DNA of 64,000 nucleotides from Octadecabacter dasysiphoniae (GTDB lineage Bacteria; Pseudomonadota; Alphaproteobacteria; Rhodobacterales; Rhodobacteraceae): contig NZ_JAKGAQ010000001.1 in assembly GCF_021532615.1 (NCBI RefSeq), forward strand, positions 930,001 to 994,000, written 5' to 3'. The notes beneath the pieces are model-generated. The model searched no databases, was not told the DNA's origin, and saw only the letters and a program-made list of their open reading frames with translations. The stretch's first letter is position 1, and the number at the start of each line of letters is the position of its first letter. Both the position numbers and the translations under genes were made by a program. Below, in pieces: positions 46,512-54,881 of the stretch.

Positions 46512-47395
46512 TATGCGACCTCATGACCAAGGGCGGCCTCATAGAGTTTGAACCACGTGGTGCGGGGCATATCCACCTTAAGAGCGTCCGAGAACCCTTT
46601 GATACGGTTGATATTATTGGTTCCCATAACGGGCATGACTTTGGCCGGGTGCGCCAGCAGCCATGCCACGGCAACGGCGGCGCGATCGACGGAATTGGCG
46701 TTTGCCACGTCGTCCATCACAGCTGTCAGCGGGGTGTTTGCCGTCATCAATTCACCGCCCCCCAAGGGCGACCACGCCATCGGGGCAATGGCGCGTTCTT
46801 GCAGATAGGCCAGATCGCCGTTTGTCATGGCGTCGTGCGCGGACAGGGACACTTCGATCTGGTTGGTGACGAGCTTGTTTTTCATGCCCGATTGCAGCAG
46901 GTTCCAGTCATGCAGTTTGAAGTTGGACACACCAACGGCGCGCACTTTGCCCGATGCCACAACTTCGTCGAGCGCTGCACCGGTTTCGTGGTGATCCATC
47001 AACGGGTCGGGGCGGTGGATCAGCAGGACGTCGATTTTGTCGATCCCCATCAGACGCAAGGAATGATCGACGGAGGCAAGGATATGTTTACGACTCGTGT
47101 CGTAGTATTTTCCGGGAACGCCTTCATAACGACCCGCAGGAACAAGGATATCGCATTTTGTCACGACTTCGATCTGGTCTTTGATCGATTGGGTCAGGCC
47201 TGCGCCCATGATTTCTTCGGCCATGTAACCGCCGTAGATGTCGGCCTGATCCATGGTGGTAATGCCTTGTTCAAGGCAGGCCTCGATCTTTGCCTGGACG
47301 GTTTTGGGGGATGTGTCATCGACATCACCAAGGCGCCACATGCCATAGACGATGCGCGACAAGGACAGATCAGGGGTAAGGGATATGCGTTCCAT
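46511..47395 (-). CDS. Aldo/keto reductase, SmoB-like by context
   Basis: The 294-residue protein is an aldo/keto reductase with the catalytic tetrad visible: Asp and Tyr in TMDQADIYGGY, Lys in VVTKCDIL and His in LLIHRPDPLMD. NADPH-binding residues lie in the C-terminal MPVMGTNNINRIKGFSDAL. In sulfoquinovose monooxygenase pathways, SmoB reduces 6-oxoglucose to glucose. The gene is translationally coupled to its neighbours (TAATG before, TAGTG after). If the cluster acts on another sulfonate, it would reduce another aldehyde. Confidence 0.88.
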   Translation of the reverse strand: MERISLTPDLSLSRIVYGMWRLGDVDDTSPKTVQAKIEACLEQGITTMDQADIYGGYMAEEIMGAGLTQSIKDQIEVVTKCDILVPAGRYEGVPGKYYDTSRKHILASVDHSLRLMGIDKIDVLLIHRPDPLMDHHETGAALDEVVASGKVRAVGVSNFKLHDWNLLQSGMKNKLVTNQIEVSLSAHDAMTNGDLAYLQERAIAPMAWSPLGGGELMTANTPLTAVMDDVANANSVDRAAVAVAWLLAHPAKVMPVMGTNNINRIKGFSDALKVDMPRTTWFKLYEAALGHEVA

Positions 47396-48549
47396 TAAAT
47401 GCGGGGTCCGTTTCCGAGAGGGGTTGCAGGGGTGTCAGCGGGGACACGCCCATAAGCATGGGGCAACGAGCAGGTTTTCAAGTCCGGCATGACGAGTTTG
47501 CCGAAGTATTTTGCTTCGTCGATGTGTGGATAGCCCGAAAAGATGAAAGAGCGGATGCCCATTTTCCGGTAATTTTCTATTTTTGACAGGACTTGATCGG
47601 CGGATCCGACCAATGCCGCGCCGCAGCCTGAACGTGCGCGGCCAACGCCTGTCCAAAGATTGGGTTCAACGTAGCCGAATTTATCGGCCAGTTCGCGTGC
47701 CTTTGCTTGGTGCGATACACCCAGTGAGATGGAATCGTGGGCCCGATCGCGGATCAGCTTGCCGTATTCATCGTCAAGTTTGGAGACGAGATGATCGGCG
47801 TATTCGCGTGCCTCTGCTTCGGTGTCGCGCACGATCATGTGGACGCGCAGGCCGTAATCCAGTGTGCGATTGTATTTTTCGGCCACGGCGTTCACGTCGC
47901 GCATGCGCTGTTTCAGCTGGTCTTCGGGTTCGGGCCACATCAGATAGACGTCGCAATGCTGGCCGCACAGATCAAGCGCGGCAGGGGAATAGCCGCCGAA
48001 ATACAGCAGGGGTCCGCCGGTTTGATACGGCGTTGCGGGTGCGGTGGGGACGTTTGCGAATTGGTAGACTTCGCCGTCATAGTTGATTTCGTCCTGGGTC
48101 CACGCCTGTTTAAGGATTTCGACCACTTCGCGCGAACGCTGGTAGCGAAAGCCGGATTCAGCCACTTCGCCGGGGAAATCGGATGAAATGACGTTCAGCG
48201 TCAGGCGGCCTTTCATCATGTGATCCAGTGTGGCGATGGTGCGGGCCAGCATGATGGGCTGCATTTCACCGCAGCGGATCGCGGCGAGCATGTTTATCTT
48301 TTCGGTCAGTGGCGCCATGCCCGCAACAAAGGACAATGTGTCTTGCCCGACTTGGTAGCTTGAGGGGGCCAACACGTTGCGAAAGCCTTGTTTTTCGGCC
48401 TCAAGCACGATGTCGCGGCAGTGTTCCCAGCTTGATCGCAGCACGCCATCGGGCACGCCGAGGTAGGCGTAATCATCCGAACACAGCGCGGAAAACCAGC
48501 TGACTTCTGATGCGTCAAGGTCGGCGCTGGTCACGGGCACGATGGTCAT
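47395..48549 (-). CDS. Flavin-dependent monooxygenase of the alkanesulfonate type, SmoC-like by context
   Basis: The 384-residue protein belongs to the luciferase-like (LLM) superfamily in the SsuD group. Features include VLAPSSYQVGQDTLSFVAGMAPLTEKINMLAAIRCGEMQPIMLARTIATLDHMMKGRLTLNVISSDFPGE and GVGRARSGCGAALVGSADQV. SsuD-type enzymes use FMNH2 and oxygen to split C-S bonds, releasing sulfite and an aldehyde. Reductase, flavin reductase and transporter genes adjoin it, as for sulfoquinovose monooxygenase. It leads this four-way cluster and is divergent from the GntR gene. Confidence 0.9.
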   Translation of the reverse strand: MTIVPVTSADLDASEVSWFSALCSDDYAYLGVPDGVLRSSWEHCRDIVLEAEKQGFRNVLAPSSYQVGQDTLSFVAGMAPLTEKINMLAAIRCGEMQPIMLARTIATLDHMMKGRLTLNVISSDFPGEVAESGFRYQRSREVVEILKQAWTQDEINYDGEVYQFANVPTAPATPYQTGGPLLYFGGYSPAALDLCGQHCDVYLMWPEPEDQLKQRMRDVNAVAEKYNRTLDYGLRVHMIVRDTEAEAREYADHLVSKLDDEYGKLIRDRAHDSISLGVSHQAKARELADKFGYVEPNLWTGVGRARSGCGAALVGSADQVLSKIENYRKMGIRSFIFSGYPHIDEAKYFGKLVMPDLKTCSLPHAYGRVPADTPATPLGNGPRI

Positions 48550-48603
48550 GATTCTCCTCCCCAGAGAATTCTATTCCCCCCTTGCGTAGCACCTCGAAAG
48601 CAG

Positions 48604-48623
48604 TGCATCAATCCTGTATCAAT
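48604..48623. promoter_or_regulatory. Helically phased direct repeat between monooxygenase and GntR genes
   Basis: TGCATCAAT and TGTATCAAT occur 11 bases apart, one helical turn, in the divergent region. They may bind the adjacent GntR regulator. No perfect GntR palindrome is visible. Confidence 0.4.
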
Positions 48624-48651
48624 TTTATTCGCATATCGGGGAGGTGTGGGA

Positions 48652-49362
48652 ATGTCAGATCGTCAACGACCCACAGCGTTGCCCAAATATGTGCAGATCG
48701 CGGAAATGCTGATCCGCGATATTGCGTCAGGCCGTTTGGCAGATGGCGCGCGCCTGCCGCCCGAACGCGAGATGGCGGAAACGCTGGGCACGGCTGTTGG
48801 TACGTTGCGCAAGTCATTGGATTTGCTGGTGGAAAAGCAACTGTTGGAGCGCGTGCAGGGGTCGGGAAATTACGTGCGTGCGCAGACGGATGTTGCGTCT
48901 GTCTACAGCTTTTTGCGCATTGAACGGCGCCAAGGCGGCGGTCTGCCCACGGCTGAGGTGTTGTCGATTGATCATATGGCCGCGCCGCGCGCCGCTGGAT
49001 TTCAAAGCCCCAACGGGTTCCGGTTTCGCCGCCTGCGTTTCATGGACCGTGTGCCCGCTGCGATGGAAGAAATCTGGCTGGACGGGGCCGTGGCCGATGC
49101 GGTGGATGATAGGGCGGTGTCTGAATCGCTGTATCTTTATTATTCCGAAGTTCTTGGGGTCGTGATTACCGCTGCCGAGGACCGCATCAATGTTGCCCCG
49201 GCACCTGCGTGGACGGATGAACGGTTTGGTCTTCAGGCGGGTGAAATGGCCGGATATATCGAACGCACGGGGCGCACGCATACGGGCGAAACTGTTGAAT
49301 TTTCGAAAACCTGGTTTGATCCGAACCAGATAAATTACGTGTCACGCTTAGGGAAAAGCTGA
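48652..49362 (+). CDS. GntR family transcriptional regulator
   Basis: The 236-residue regulator has a winged helix of the GntR type (PKYVQIAEMLIRDIASGRLADGARLPPEREMAETLGTAVGTLRKSLDLLVEKQLLERVQGSGNYV). A UTRA-like ligand-binding domain follows (RFRRLRFMDRVPAAMEEIWLDG, YSEVLGVVITAAEDRINVAPAP). HutC/UTRA members usually sense sugars or small metabolites. The ATG at 48652 has GGGGAGG upstream. It is divergent from the monooxygenase and immediately precedes the Gfo/Idh/MocA gene; both are likely targets. Confidence 0.9.
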   Translation: MSDRQRPTALPKYVQIAEMLIRDIASGRLADGARLPPEREMAETLGTAVGTLRKSLDLLVEKQLLERVQGSGNYVRAQTDVASVYSFLRIERRQGGGLPTAEVLSIDHMAAPRAAGFQSPNGFRFRRLRFMDRVPAAMEEIWLDGAVADAVDDRAVSESLYLYYSEVLGVVITAAEDRINVAPAPAWTDERFGLQAGEMAGYIERTGRTHTGETVEFSKTWFDPNQINYVSRLGKS

Positions 49363-50469
49363 ATGGAAATGGTGAATTACGGCATTATCGGCTGTGGAAT
49401 GATGGCGCGCGAACATATCGCCAATATCAATTTGTTGCCCCAAGGGCGGGTCAGCGTGGTGTTTGATCCGGTGGCTGAACTGGCGCAGGCCTGCGCGGAA
49501 CTGGCGGGGCACGGCGGGGCGGCCGCACCTGCGGTTGTGGCGGACAGTCTGGATGATTTGTTGGCGTTTGAGGCGCTGGATGCTGTCGTGATCGTCAGCC
49601 CCAACCATCTGCACACCGAGCAATTGCACGAGATTGTGGCAAAGCGGCCCTTGCCGATCTTATGCGAAAAACCGCTTTATACCGACCCTGCGGACGCGGG
49701 CGCGTTGGACAGTTTGTTCAAGGGCTACGCGCATCCGGTTTGGGTCGCGATGGAGTATCGATATATGCCACCCGTTGCAGCGCTGATCGAACAGGCCGAA
49801 CAGGCCACGGGCGGGATTTCGATGCTGTCCATCCGCGAACACCGCTTTCCGTTTTTGCCCAAGATTGGCGATTGGAACCGCTTTAACGCCAACACGGGCG
49901 GGACGTTGGTGGAAAAGTGCTGCCATTTCTTTGATCTGATGCGGGTGATCCTGAAATCCGAACCTGTGCGCGTTATGGCGTCGGCGGGCCAGACGTTGAA
50001 CCACAAGGATGAGGAATACGAGGGCCGCGTGCCTGATATCTGGGACAACGGGTACGTGATTGTCGATTTTGAAAACGGCAGCCGCGCGATGCTGGAATTG
50101 TGCATGTTTGCCGAAGGCAGCCGCTACCAAGAAGAAATCAGCGCCGTTGGCCCCAAGGGCAAAATCGAATGTTTGGTGCCGGGTCCGGGGCGGTTCTGGC
50201 CTGCGAAACTCGGGCCTGCACCTGTGCCACAACTTATCATCAGCCCGCGCGCGCCGCAGGGGCCGATTTCAATGGATATTCCGGTTGATCCGGCCCTGTT
50301 GGATGCGGGCGACCACAACGGATCGACGTTTTATCAACACCAACGGTTCAACGCCGTCGTGCGCGGGCAGGGTGGTGTCGAAGTCACGGTAAGCGACGGG
50401 GCGAAAGCCGTCGCCATGGGAATGGCCGCACAACAAAGCGCCACGACCGGACAGGCCGTGACGCTTTAG
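49363..50469 (+). CDS. Gfo/Idh/MocA family protein, candidate NAD-dependent sulfoquinovosidase
   Basis: The 368-residue protein has the Rossmann motif YGIIGCGMMAREH, the family CEKPL motif (LPILCEKPLYTDPAD) and the conserved EKCCHFFDLMR segment containing the catalytic histidine-aspartate region. It starts directly after the GntR stop. NAD-dependent sulfoquinovosidases of this structural superfamily (GH188) are reported in Roseobacter sulfoquinovose clusters that lack a classical glycosidase. Here no classical glycosidase is present, so this is a reasonable candidate. It could equally be an ordinary sugar dehydrogenase. Confidence 0.85.
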   Translation: MEMVNYGIIGCGMMAREHIANINLLPQGRVSVVFDPVAELAQACAELAGHGGAAAPAVVADSLDDLLAFEALDAVVIVSPNHLHTEQLHEIVAKRPLPILCEKPLYTDPADAGALDSLFKGYAHPVWVAMEYRYMPPVAALIEQAEQATGGISMLSIREHRFPFLPKIGDWNRFNANTGGTLVEKCCHFFDLMRVILKSEPVRVMASAGQTLNHKDEEYEGRVPDIWDNGYVIVDFENGSRAMLELCMFAEGSRYQEEISAVGPKGKIECLVPGPGRFWPAKLGPAPVPQLIISPRAPQGPISMDIPVDPALLDAGDHNGSTFYQHQRFNAVVRGQGGVEVTVSDGAKAVAMGMAAQQSATTGQAVTL

Positions 50470-50472
50470 CCG

Positions 50473-52806
50473 TCACAGACAGCTTGGTGATATCAGGTAG
50501 TGATTGGCCGTCGGCGTGGTCAGAATACAGCGTTCAGCCACATCGTTGACGTGCCCGTTCAGGATCATCGCGATGTCGCGGCGCACCACGGGGGAATGGA
50601 TGTGATACGCGTGATTGCGCGATGATCGCGGTTGGGTGCCATCAACCAGGTTGGTGTTGATGACCTGAATGGGCAGATCAAAGATGTGGTCTTTGGAATA
50701 GCTGCCAAGACGGGTGCGGGCGCGGTCTGTTTCATCGCCCCAGATGCGATTGAAAATTGATTCAGAAGCATCGAGGACGAAATCATTGGGGCTGGCGTAA
50801 ACGACGACGTTGTTGGCCAGTCTGGTATAGGTCACGGCGCTGTCTTGAAATTGGGTCAGGGACAAATCCGCAGCGGCGGTGACGATGGTTCTGAAGGGTT
50901 TTTCGCCCGCGTCAGTGGCCCACGACAGGCCCGCATCGCCGCACCCCATCACCATTTCCCACAACAGCTGATTGCCCATGGAATGAACGACAAGGTCGAC
51001 TTGGCCTGCGCCGTATCTGTCGATGACCGCTTGGATTCCGCGATGCATTTCTGCGCAGCTGGCGGTGACGGTATCGCGGTCGGCCTCGTAGGCGACTATG
51101 GCTTGTTTCCGCTTTGGTCCCCATTCGGGCATTCTGACAAATGTGCGCCCCTTTGACGGCCAGCTGAGAAGATAGGGATCAGACGGGTAGCGGGCGGTCA
51201 GCATCAGGCGGCTGACAGAATCCACGGCAGATGCGAAATCAGTGTTGAAGCCATGGATAAAGATCACGGCGCTGCGCGGTGTGTTCGGGTCTTGATCGGG
51301 CTGGAAGTCGGTAAAATGGGCGTAGCCCTCATCAAGCCCGGCGGCCAGATCGGTGAGGGGATCTAACAGGGTGGCGTCCCAGTCTTTGGGGTCGGTTTCG
51401 TCAGCTAAAATACGGCTGTCCTGACGGGGGCAGGTGATGTTGAAAAACCCGAACGTCGCCGCGCATTTCACGGCATTGCCTGAGGTTTGGGTTTCAAGGT
51501 CAAGATTGACGGCGATATTGACCGGATTTCGCAAAAGACCAATCTGGAGAGGCCCGATGTTGATACCGTAATTCAGCGGCACTTTGGGCGATGCGGGCAG
51601 GCGGACACGGTTGGTGATAAAACCGATGTCAAAGAAAGCACACAGGTTGTTGCCGCGCGTGGCCTGTTCAACGCAGGTGTTGATTTCCACACTGCGTGCA
51701 GTCTGTGCAATGTCTGGATCATCCGACAGTAACGGGGCTTGGGCGGCGGCGATCAACGTCACCTCGGCTGAAACAGGAACCGGATTGGTGTCATGGTTCT
51801 GGATCACGAATTCAACGGCGGCAGGATTTTCGATTGCGATTTGGCGAGTAAGTTCTGCGGCCACTGTTGTTGTGTCCAGTGCGCCCGCAGCGGTCGGCGC
51901 GAGGTGGCTTGCCATAGACAAGGGCAGCAACGCATCGATATTTTGGCCGTTCAGCGCAAGGCTGCGGTTGAGCGAAAAGATCGCCTGTTCGAGTTGGTCG
52001 TCTTTCAGGTACAACTGCCCTTCGAACAGGGCGCGTTCAGAGGTAAGGGCGGTGTTTTGCCAGCTCGCGATGACGTCCTGAGCAGAGAAATCAACATCTT
52101 CGAAGGGGGAACCGCGTAGGTCGGACATGAGAAAATCAGAAGCGAATTGAAAGTTGTTTTCGCTGACTTGCGGGGTGAAAAAATCAATCAGGGCCTGTTG
52201 CGTGGGGTCACCCGTCCAGTTTTCGAAGGCGGCCAGTGTAAGATCGGAGTCTTCGGGCGAAGTCGCGAACCTTTGGCCCAGAATGCTGAGGTGATTTTCA
52301 GGCGCGGCCTGCGCAAGGAGGGAATTCAGCGACGCGTCTTGCAGATCGATGCTTGTGGTTAGGGTCCCGTCCACAAGGACTTGATAAGAATTTGTCGGTT
52401 GGTCAATCTCGAAGGTAATGCGGTTGGCGCCCAAAAGGGCGCGGGTTTGCGGCTGCGGTTGCCCCGACAAAGCAACGAAAGCTTGTACACCTTGGGGAGA
52501 TAGTTCCTGAAGGAATTCGGTGGGATTTTCTGCCAAGGAGTCTTGGACGGCGATGGTCCAGTCCTGGCCCGTACTGTCAAATTGCAGCGCAGTGCCAACA
52601 GTTTCGGTGGCGGGGGACGGACGCAAACCAAAATCATACGTCGCGGCCGGGAACCCGTTTTGATTTGGGATGGTCTGGCCGGATGTCAGATAATCAATCG
52701 CATCGAACTGGCTGTCCAGTGATTGTAGATCAACGCCCATTGAAATGTCCTGGGCCGCAAGCGGGGACGCGCAGAGGGTGACCGTAAAGAGAAATGAAGA
52801 TCGCAT
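50473..52806 (-). CDS. Exported alpha/beta hydrolase with a DUF900-type domain
   Basis: The 777-residue protein has a signal peptide (MRSSFLFTVTLCASPLAAQD) and about 450 residues of low-similarity N-terminal sequence. The C-terminal hydrolase domain contains AVIFIHGFNTDFASAV and the nucleophile elbow VVHSMGNQ, typical of DUF900 proteins. A second conserved piece near the end (ASPNDFVLDASESIFN, NHAYHIHSP) holds the acid and histidine. It is probably secreted. The substrate is unknown. The N-terminal domain, with a few TPR-like stretches (EGQLYLKDDQLEQAIFSLNRSLALNGQNIDALLPLSM), is unusual for the family. It ends 4 bases from the Gfo/Idh gene, convergently. Confidence 0.82.
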   Translation of the reverse strand: MRSSFLFTVTLCASPLAAQDISMGVDLQSLDSQFDAIDYLTSGQTIPNQNGFPAATYDFGLRPSPATETVGTALQFDSTGQDWTIAVQDSLAENPTEFLQELSPQGVQAFVALSGQPQPQTRALLGANRITFEIDQPTNSYQVLVDGTLTTSIDLQDASLNSLLAQAAPENHLSILGQRFATSPEDSDLTLAAFENWTGDPTQQALIDFFTPQVSENNFQFASDFLMSDLRGSPFEDVDFSAQDVIASWQNTALTSERALFEGQLYLKDDQLEQAIFSLNRSLALNGQNIDALLPLSMASHLAPTAAGALDTTTVAAELTRQIAIENPAAVEFVIQNHDTNPVPVSAEVTLIAAAQAPLLSDDPDIAQTARSVEINTCVEQATRGNNLCAFFDIGFITNRVRLPASPKVPLNYGINIGPLQIGLLRNPVNIAVNLDLETQTSGNAVKCAATFGFFNITCPRQDSRILADETDPKDWDATLLDPLTDLAAGLDEGYAHFTDFQPDQDPNTPRSAVIFIHGFNTDFASAVDSVSRLMLTARYPSDPYLLSWPSKGRTFVRMPEWGPKRKQAIVAYEADRDTVTASCAEMHRGIQAVIDRYGAGQVDLVVHSMGNQLLWEMVMGCGDAGLSWATDAGEKPFRTIVTAAADLSLTQFQDSAVTYTRLANNVVVYASPNDFVLDASESIFNRIWGDETDRARTRLGSYSKDHIFDLPIQVINTNLVDGTQPRSSRNHAYHIHSPVVRRDIAMILNGHVNDVAERCILTTPTANHYLISPSCL

Positions 52807-52901
52807 AAAATAATACCTTTCGAACTAAATGGTTGAACGGTAGCAAAGGTATGACAAATCCCAAAGTCATAAAACGGGAGTGTGATGGCGAAGATGCAGC
52901 C

Positions 52902-53711
52902 CTAGATTGCGTTTGCGCCGATCAGAATGGGAAACCAGTCTTCGCGCAGGCGTTGGCCTTGCACCATGTCGTGGCCCGGAAAGGGTGGGGATGTGGGGCC
53001 GGGTCGCGTGGTGTAGCGCGCATCATCACCCAAAAGGCGCAGCGAAAATGCGCGGCGGCGGGACGCTGTTTCATTGCCGCGCGCGCCGTGCAGGATGTGG
53101 TAGTTGAATGCAACAGCATCGCCCGGATCCATCGTGAATTCGCGGATGTCCATGGCCTCTGCGTCAGGATCGGGTACGGGCATATAGGTGTCATCATCGG
53201 CATAGAACGCGGTTTCAGACAGCCAGCGGGTGGGCAGCACGGGTTTGGGCCATTTGTGTGAACCTGCAACACAGCGCAGGGACGCGTCTGTCACCGCATC
53301 AAGCGGGGACCAGAACGACACGGTTTGCTGGCCTTGCACGAAATAATAGGGCCCGTCGGTGTGCCACGGTGTCGGTTTGGAGGTGCCCGGTTCTTTGACG
53401 AGGACATGATCGTGAAACAGCTGGACCGTTTGGCTTTGCATCAGGTCGGCGGCGACGGCGGCGGCGTCGCTTTGCCGGATGACGGTTTCGAATTCTGGAA
53501 TGCGCGACCAGTTACAATAATCATCGAAAAAGCGCCCTTTTTCGCCGGTTTTCAGGTTTTCGGCGGCGTAGGGACCGGGGCCGGCCATGTTGGCAGCAAC
53601 GCCCGCGCGCAAGGTGTCGACGTGATCGGCGAACAGACCTTTGATCAACACAACGCCGTCGCGCTGGTAGGTGTCGATGTGATCTTGGGAAATCAGGGGA
53701 TGTATCATCAA
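52902..53711 (-). CDS. Phytanoyl-CoA dioxygenase (PhyH) family protein
   Basis: The 269-residue protein is an Fe(II)/2-oxoglutarate oxygenase. The iron ligands are in WHTDGPYYFVQ (His-x-Asp) and in NYHILHGARGNETASRRRAFSLRLLGDD (His, with the 2-oxoglutarate-binding Arg). The starting region ISQDHIDTYQRDGVVLIKGLFADHVDTLRAGVAANM is typical. PhyH proteins hydroxylate small substrates; the substrate here is unknown. It is a single gene between two unrelated units. Confidence 0.88.
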   Translation of the reverse strand: MMIHPLISQDHIDTYQRDGVVLIKGLFADHVDTLRAGVAANMAGPGPYAAENLKTGEKGRFFDDYCNWSRIPEFETVIRQSDAAAVAADLMQSQTVQLFHDHVLVKEPGTSKPTPWHTDGPYYFVQGQQTVSFWSPLDAVTDASLRCVAGSHKWPKPVLPTRWLSETAFYADDDTYMPVPDPDAEAMDIREFTMDPGDAVAFNYHILHGARGNETASRRRAFSLRLLGDDARYTTRPGPTSPPFPGHDMVQGQRLREDWFPILIGANAI

Positions 53712-53850
53712 GAGAGGGTGGCGCGCTTGCCCGAGTGCGTCAAGAGCGGTGCGCAGTATGGCAGCCCGAAGACGCCGCGCCGCGCGAACGTTATTGCGTT
53801 AAGGGACTGGCCGACAGTGGCGGGACGGTGTGGCGCGAATTCGCGCGCTT

Positions 53851-53864
53851 TTGATTTTTCTCAA
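53851..53864. promoter_or_regulatory. Near-consensus FNR box upstream of the sulfide oxidation operon
   Basis: TTGATTTTTCTCAA matches the FNR consensus at 9 of the 10 defined bases. Class II spacing would place a start near 53899, 61 bases before the operon. Confidence 0.5.
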
Positions 53865-53959
53865 CGGGTGAACCGTCGCTCCGGGGCAGTGTGATCATGT
53901 CACAGAAGTCCGCACACCGCTGCGCTAGATTCAAACCCAAGCCGAGAAAGGAGACTCCA

Positions 53960-54844
53960 ATGGCCACGTATCCAGTCAATATGCATGTTCACCCAGAAAT
54001 CGAATCCTTCTTTGATCCGCAAACAAACACGATCAGCTATGTCGTGATGGACCCCGGTTCGACGTCTTGTGCGGTGATCGATTCCGTTATGGACATCAAT
54101 TATGCCGCCGGACGCATCACCTACGAGCACGCGGACGAGATCATCGCCTATATCGAAAAGTACACGCTCAACCTTGAATGGTTGATTGAGACACATGTGC
54201 ATGCAGACCACCTGTCAGCGGCCCCGTATATTCAGAGCAAACTTGGCGGCAAGATCGGCATTGGCGATCAGATCACGGTGGTGCAGGACACCTTTGGCAA
54301 GGTCTTTAACGAAGGGACCGAGTTCCAACGGGACGGGTCGCAGTTCGACAGATTGTTCAAAGACGGCGACACCTATGAAATCGGCACTATGACGGCCTTT
54401 GCGATGCACACGCCGGGGCATACGCCTGCGTGCATGGTGCATGTCATTGGCGATGCCGCCTTTGTGGGGGATACACTTTTTATGCCCGATGGCGGATCAG
54501 CGCGTGCGGATTTTCCGGGCGGGGATGCGGGCCAGCTTTACGATTCAATCCAGAAGGTGCTGGCGCTGCCCGACGATATGCGGCTGTTCATGTGCCACGA
54601 CTATGCCCCCGATGGGCGGGATATCATGTGGGAAACCACTGTGGCCGAAGAAAAGGCCGAAAACATCCATGTCGGACATGGCAAAAGCCGCGAAGAGTTC
54701 ATCAAGTTTCGAACGGCGCGGGATGCGACGCTTGATGTGCCCAAGCTGATTTTGCCATCTTTGCAGGTCAACATGCGCGCGGGCGATATGCCCAAAACCA
54801 AGGATGGCACGCCGATGCTCAAGGTGCCGGTCAACGCGATCTGA
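53960..54844 (+). CDS. MBL-fold hydrolase, Blh/persulfide dioxygenase-like
   Basis: The 294-residue metallo-beta-lactamase-fold protein has THVHADH (His79, His81, Asp83, His84) and the other metal ligands in HTPGHTP and MCHDYAP. This pattern and its neighbours identify it with the Blh / ETHE1-like group, which oxidises glutathione persulfide to sulfite. The start has AAAGGAG upstream. It leads a three-gene operon with the DUF442-SQR fusion and a SulP transporter, a common alphaproteobacterial sulfide-detoxification set. Confidence 0.88.
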   Translation: MATYPVNMHVHPEIESFFDPQTNTISYVVMDPGSTSCAVIDSVMDINYAAGRITYEHADEIIAYIEKYTLNLEWLIETHVHADHLSAAPYIQSKLGGKIGIGDQITVVQDTFGKVFNEGTEFQRDGSQFDRLFKDGDTYEIGTMTAFAMHTPGHTPACMVHVIGDAAFVGDTLFMPDGGSARADFPGGDAGQLYDSIQKVLALPDDMRLFMCHDYAPDGRDIMWETTVAEEKAENIHVGHGKSREEFIKFRTARDATLDVPKLILPSLQVNMRAGDMPKTKDGTPMLKVPVNAI

Positions 54845-54881
54845 GACGCATCATTCCAAACCGTATTCAGGAAAGAGGGAC

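Noticed and set aside
46523..47398. A 291-codon open frame on the plus strand over the aldo/keto reductase gene
   Set aside because: The opposite-strand aldo/keto reductase has a full catalytic tetrad and coupled neighbours; the mirror product has no recognisable domain.
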